7,471 nucleotides of DNA from Candidatus Woesearchaeota archaeon (GTDB taxonomy: Archaea > Nanobdellota > Nanobdellia > Woesearchaeales > WJKL01), in assembly GCA_019322455.1 (NCBI GenBank), contig JAHWIT010000092.1:1-7471 (forward strand), in the 5' to 3' direction. The translations under genes and the position numbers were made by a program. Shown here one piece after another: positions 6,030 through 7,471 of the stretch; position 1 is the first letter of the stretch; every line of letters begins with the position of its first letter. Under the pieces are notes generated by a model. That model did no database searches, was not told the origin of the DNA, and saw only the letters and a list, made by a program, of their open reading frames with translations.

Positions 6030-7048
6030 TGGAAATAAAATACAGAATTTATACAACAATGGCAAGATTAGTGCCAAAAAAATATAAAAAACATCTAGAA
6101 CGCATGCTAGTTTATGCAGGAGAAAAAAGAAGTGTTAATTTTTGGATTGGCTCTGCGTCTGTTCTTGCTGTTCTTGTTTTTGTAATTGCAATCCTTTCCC
6201 AAACAATATTTTTTCCAATAAAAGAAATCCCGGCTTTAGAAACTATTCCTTTGGCTTTCCCGTTTTTTTATGTAATTCTTGCTTTAATCTCTTTTTTGAT
6301 TGTACAGTTTCTGGTTTATATTGTAATTTATTTCAAAGCAATTGACAGGACAAAAAGGGTTGAAGAAGCTTTGCCAGATGCTTTGCAGTTAATGTCTGCA
6401 AATCTAAAGGCAGGCATGACTCCATTCCAGGCAATGAAACTGGCAGCAAGAAAAGAATTCGGGCCATTAAAAGAAGAGATAGAATATGCAACAACAAAGG
6501 CATTAGGGACAGAATCCTTTTCAAAAGCATTATTAAGCATAGCAAAAAGGATTCAATCTCCTATATTAGACAGGGCAATGAAATTATTTGCAGCTTCAAT
6601 GAAATCAGGAGGACATCTTGCACAATTACTGGAAGATCTTGCAAATGATATTGCAGAAACAAAGACATTGAAAAAGGAATTAATCACAAGCACAAAAATG
6701 TACAGCATGTTAATCTTGTTCATGGTTGTTATTGGAGCTCCTTTATTGTTATCTGTTTCAATATATTTCATAAAAATCATTTCAAATATGCAGGCAGCAT
6801 CAGGAACAGCTGAAGCTGGATTTGGAATGGCTTTTTTAGCAGGAACAATAAACTTAACTCCTGATTTTATAACTAAATTATCAATCATAATACTTTTTGT
6901 CACTGCAGTATTAGCAAGCATGTTGATGGGAGTTATCAAGGAAGGCAAAGAGAAATATGGCTTAAAATATGCTCCATTAGTAATAACAGCTTCATTGATT
7001 GTTTTTGCAGCAACAGAATATATTATCAGCAGTCTTTTGGGAATATAG
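6029..7048 (+). CDS. FlaJ/TadC-like pilus platform protein (T2SSF domain), second copy
   Basis: A 339-residue membrane protein paralogous in architecture to its upstream neighbour. A basic N-terminus (ARLVPKKYKKHLERML) precedes helices at about 38-60 and 75-102. The T2SSF core at about 108-222 contains EEALPDALQLMSANLKAGMT and SGGHLAQLLEDLA. Helices follow at about 224-250, 281-302 and 314-336, so it has one more C-terminal helix than the first copy. The frame is open back to 5837, but that part lies entirely inside the first platform gene. The start at 6029 shares its A with the upstream TAA stop (TAATG), a typical re-initiation junction, and MEIKYRIYTTMARLVP matches the style of FlaJ/TadC N-termini. 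With the first copy it probably forms a heteromeric platform at the base of the pilus. It ends the machine operon: inverted repeats begin 7 bp after its stop. Confidence 0.94.
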   Translation: MEIKYRIYTTMARLVPKKYKKHLERMLVYAGEKRSVNFWIGSASVLAVLVFVIAILSQTIFFPIKEIPALETIPLAFPFFYVILALISFLIVQFLVYIVIYFKAIDRTKRVEEALPDALQLMSANLKAGMTPFQAMKLAARKEFGPLKEEIEYATTKALGTESFSKALLSIAKRIQSPILDRAMKLFAASMKSGGHLAQLLEDLANDIAETKTLKKELITSTKMYSMLILFMVVIGAPLLLSVSIYFIKIISNMQAASGTAEAGFGMAFLAGTINLTPDFITKLSIIILFVTAVLASMLMGVIKEGKEKYGLKYAPLVITASLIVFAATEYIISSLLGI

Positions 7049-7054
7049 TTTATT

Positions 7055-7083
7055 ATTGAAAATTTCTGTACAAAATTTTCAAT
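7055..7083. repeat. Inverted repeat 1 (11-bp perfect stem, 7-nt loop)
   Basis: ATTGAAAATTT (7055-7065) pairs with AAATTTTCAAT (7073-7083) around the loop CTGTACA. It begins 7 bp after the stop of the second platform gene. There is only one G-C pair, so the RNA hairpin would be weak; a terminator-associated or protein-bound site is possible. Confidence 0.6.
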
Positions 7084-7085
7084 CC

Positions 7086-7134
7086 TAAAAACTTGCCAAT
7101 TAAAATATGAGTTATTAATAGTAGCAAGTTTTTA
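7086..7134. repeat. Inverted repeat 2 (11-bp perfect stem, 27-nt loop)
   Basis: TAAAAACTTGC (7086-7096) pairs with GCAAGTTTTTA (7124-7134). The loop contains a nested ATTAA/TTAAT (7099-7103 and 7115-7119). The stem ends in five T residues on the plus strand, so it could act as a transcription terminator of the platform operon. Confidence 0.6.
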
Positions 7135-7172
7135 TTATCCAAGAAAAGATAATAACTAATTCTTTATTTTTT
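7132..7172 (+). terminator. Inverted repeat 3 and T-rich tract, probable termination region
   Basis: TTATTATC (7132-7139) pairs with GATAATAA (7148-7155), sharing 3 bases with the previous stem, so the two cannot both form fully. A T-rich tract, TTTATTTTTT (7163-7172), follows. Archaeal termination depends mainly on T-rich stretches, so this is the best candidate for the end of the machine transcript. Confidence 0.4.
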
Positions 7173-7177
7173 AAATA
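7170..7177 (+). promoter_or_regulatory. Candidate TATA box for the prepilin gene
   Basis: TTTAAATA lies about 62-69 nt before the prepilin ATG. Transcription would start near 7200, leaving a leader of about 38 nt that includes the SD AGGAGGT (7225-7231, 7 nt from the ATG). Position fits, but AT-rich surroundings make it uncertain. Confidence 0.4.
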
Positions 7178-7238
7178 AAAAAAGGTTAATATTATTAAGC
7201 AATTCTAATAAATAAAATACGTTCAGGAGGTATAATAT

Positions 7239-7471
7239 ATGAGACTATACAAAAAAGCACAAGGAGCAACAGAATACATCATAATAGTAGGAGTTGTGAT
7301 AATAATTGCTTTAATTGTTGTTATAGCTATGGGAGGTATTCCTGGAATTGGTAAAGGAGCAACTGGCAGGGCTGTTGCATCTTATTGGGCTACTGCAGAT
7401 GTTGCAGTAACTGATTATGCAATCTCAGCATCAGGGACTGATACAATAATTATAAAGAATAACATGAGGAA
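7239..7471 (+). CDS. Type IV prepilin with class III signal peptide (partial, 77 codons visible)
   Basis: A pilin subunit precursor that runs off the right edge. The N-terminus MRLYKKAQGATEYIII is a class III signal peptide: a short basic leader, likely prepilin-peptidase cleavage between A7 and Q8, and Glu at +5 (E12) of the mature protein. A hydrophobic helix follows at about 13-31, which would form the filament core. After the helix come a Gly-rich turn (GGIPGIGKGATG, 32-43) and the start of a beta-rich head (DVAVTDYAIS and DTIIIKNN). The Q(+1)/E(+5) pattern matches the archaeal DUF361 pilin family processed by EppA/PilD-type peptidases. The AGGAGGT SD 7 nt upstream is among the strongest in the window, fitting an abundant structural protein. 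It lies directly downstream of the ATPase and platform genes, so it is probably the substrate of this machine. No peptidase gene is visible. Confidence 0.93.
   Translation, partial: MRLYKKAQGATEYIIIVGVVIIIALIVVIAMGGIPGIGKGATGRAVASYWATADVAVTDYAISASGTDTIIIKNNMR

Larger units (their letters stand above)
7049..7238. other. 190-bp spacer between platform and prepilin genes
   Basis: No gene is seen on either strand. It holds three consecutive inverted repeats (7055-7155), T- and A-rich tracts (7163-7181), a candidate TATA element and the prepilin SD. The layout suggests termination or mRNA end protection of the machine transcript, followed by an independent promoter for the abundant pilus subunit. 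Confidence 0.6.

Noticed and set aside
6553..6948. 131-codon open frame on the minus strand opposite the second platform gene
   Set aside because: It is antisense to a clearly coding T2SSF gene, has no SD-supported start or recognisable domain, and its composition is that of a shadow frame.
7163..7181. TTTATTT/AAATAAA palindrome as a fourth hairpin
   Set aside because: It is pure A/T with a 3-nt loop, which is expected by chance in this composition and overlaps the T-tract and TATA candidates.

Overview
The window looks like AT-rich archaeal chromosome, by eye about one third G+C. The type IV pilus genes have archaeal character: a FlaI/TadA-type ATPase, FlaJ/TadC-type platform proteins, and a prepilin with a class III signal peptide carrying Q at +1 and E at +5. 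Short Shine-Dalgarno (SD) sites and tightly packed genes are present. The protein style resembles what I recall from DPANN archaea (Woesearchaeota/Pacearchaeota-like). That lineage guess is an inference; no rRNA or other marker is present.

Left part, minus strand (1-2200): a signalling operon read right to left. A soluble PAS-PAS histidine kinase (2200-614, TTG start) is followed after 1 nt by a single-domain response regulator (612-241). After 8 nt comes the start of a third gene (232-1) that runs off the window. It vaguely resembles degenerate RecA-fold signalling proteins of archaea. No DNA-binding output domain is seen in the operon.

Divergent intergenic region (2201-2353): AT-rich, holding candidate TATA elements for both directions and a TGATATAT direct repeat.

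Right part, plus strand (2354-7471): a pilus/secretion gene cluster. In order it has a membrane-anchored coiled-coil protein (2354-2917), a secretion ATPase with an N-terminal winged-helix-like extension (2919-4745), a small three-helix membrane protein (4798-5139), two consecutive T2SSF-domain platform proteins (5136-6029 and 6029-7048), a 190-bp spacer with three successive inverted repeats and a probable new promoter (7049-7238), and the start of a prepilin gene (7239 to window end). Most junctions are 1-nt gaps or 1-4 nt overlaps, which suggests one co-translated operon for the machine and a separately expressed subunit gene.

How the parts probably work together: the ATPase drives the two integral membrane platform proteins to polymerise (or retract) pilin subunits after a prepilin peptidase, not encoded here, has processed them. 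The coiled-coil and three-helix membrane proteins are unassigned cluster partners. The divergent kinase/regulator pair may control pilus function, but only position supports this.
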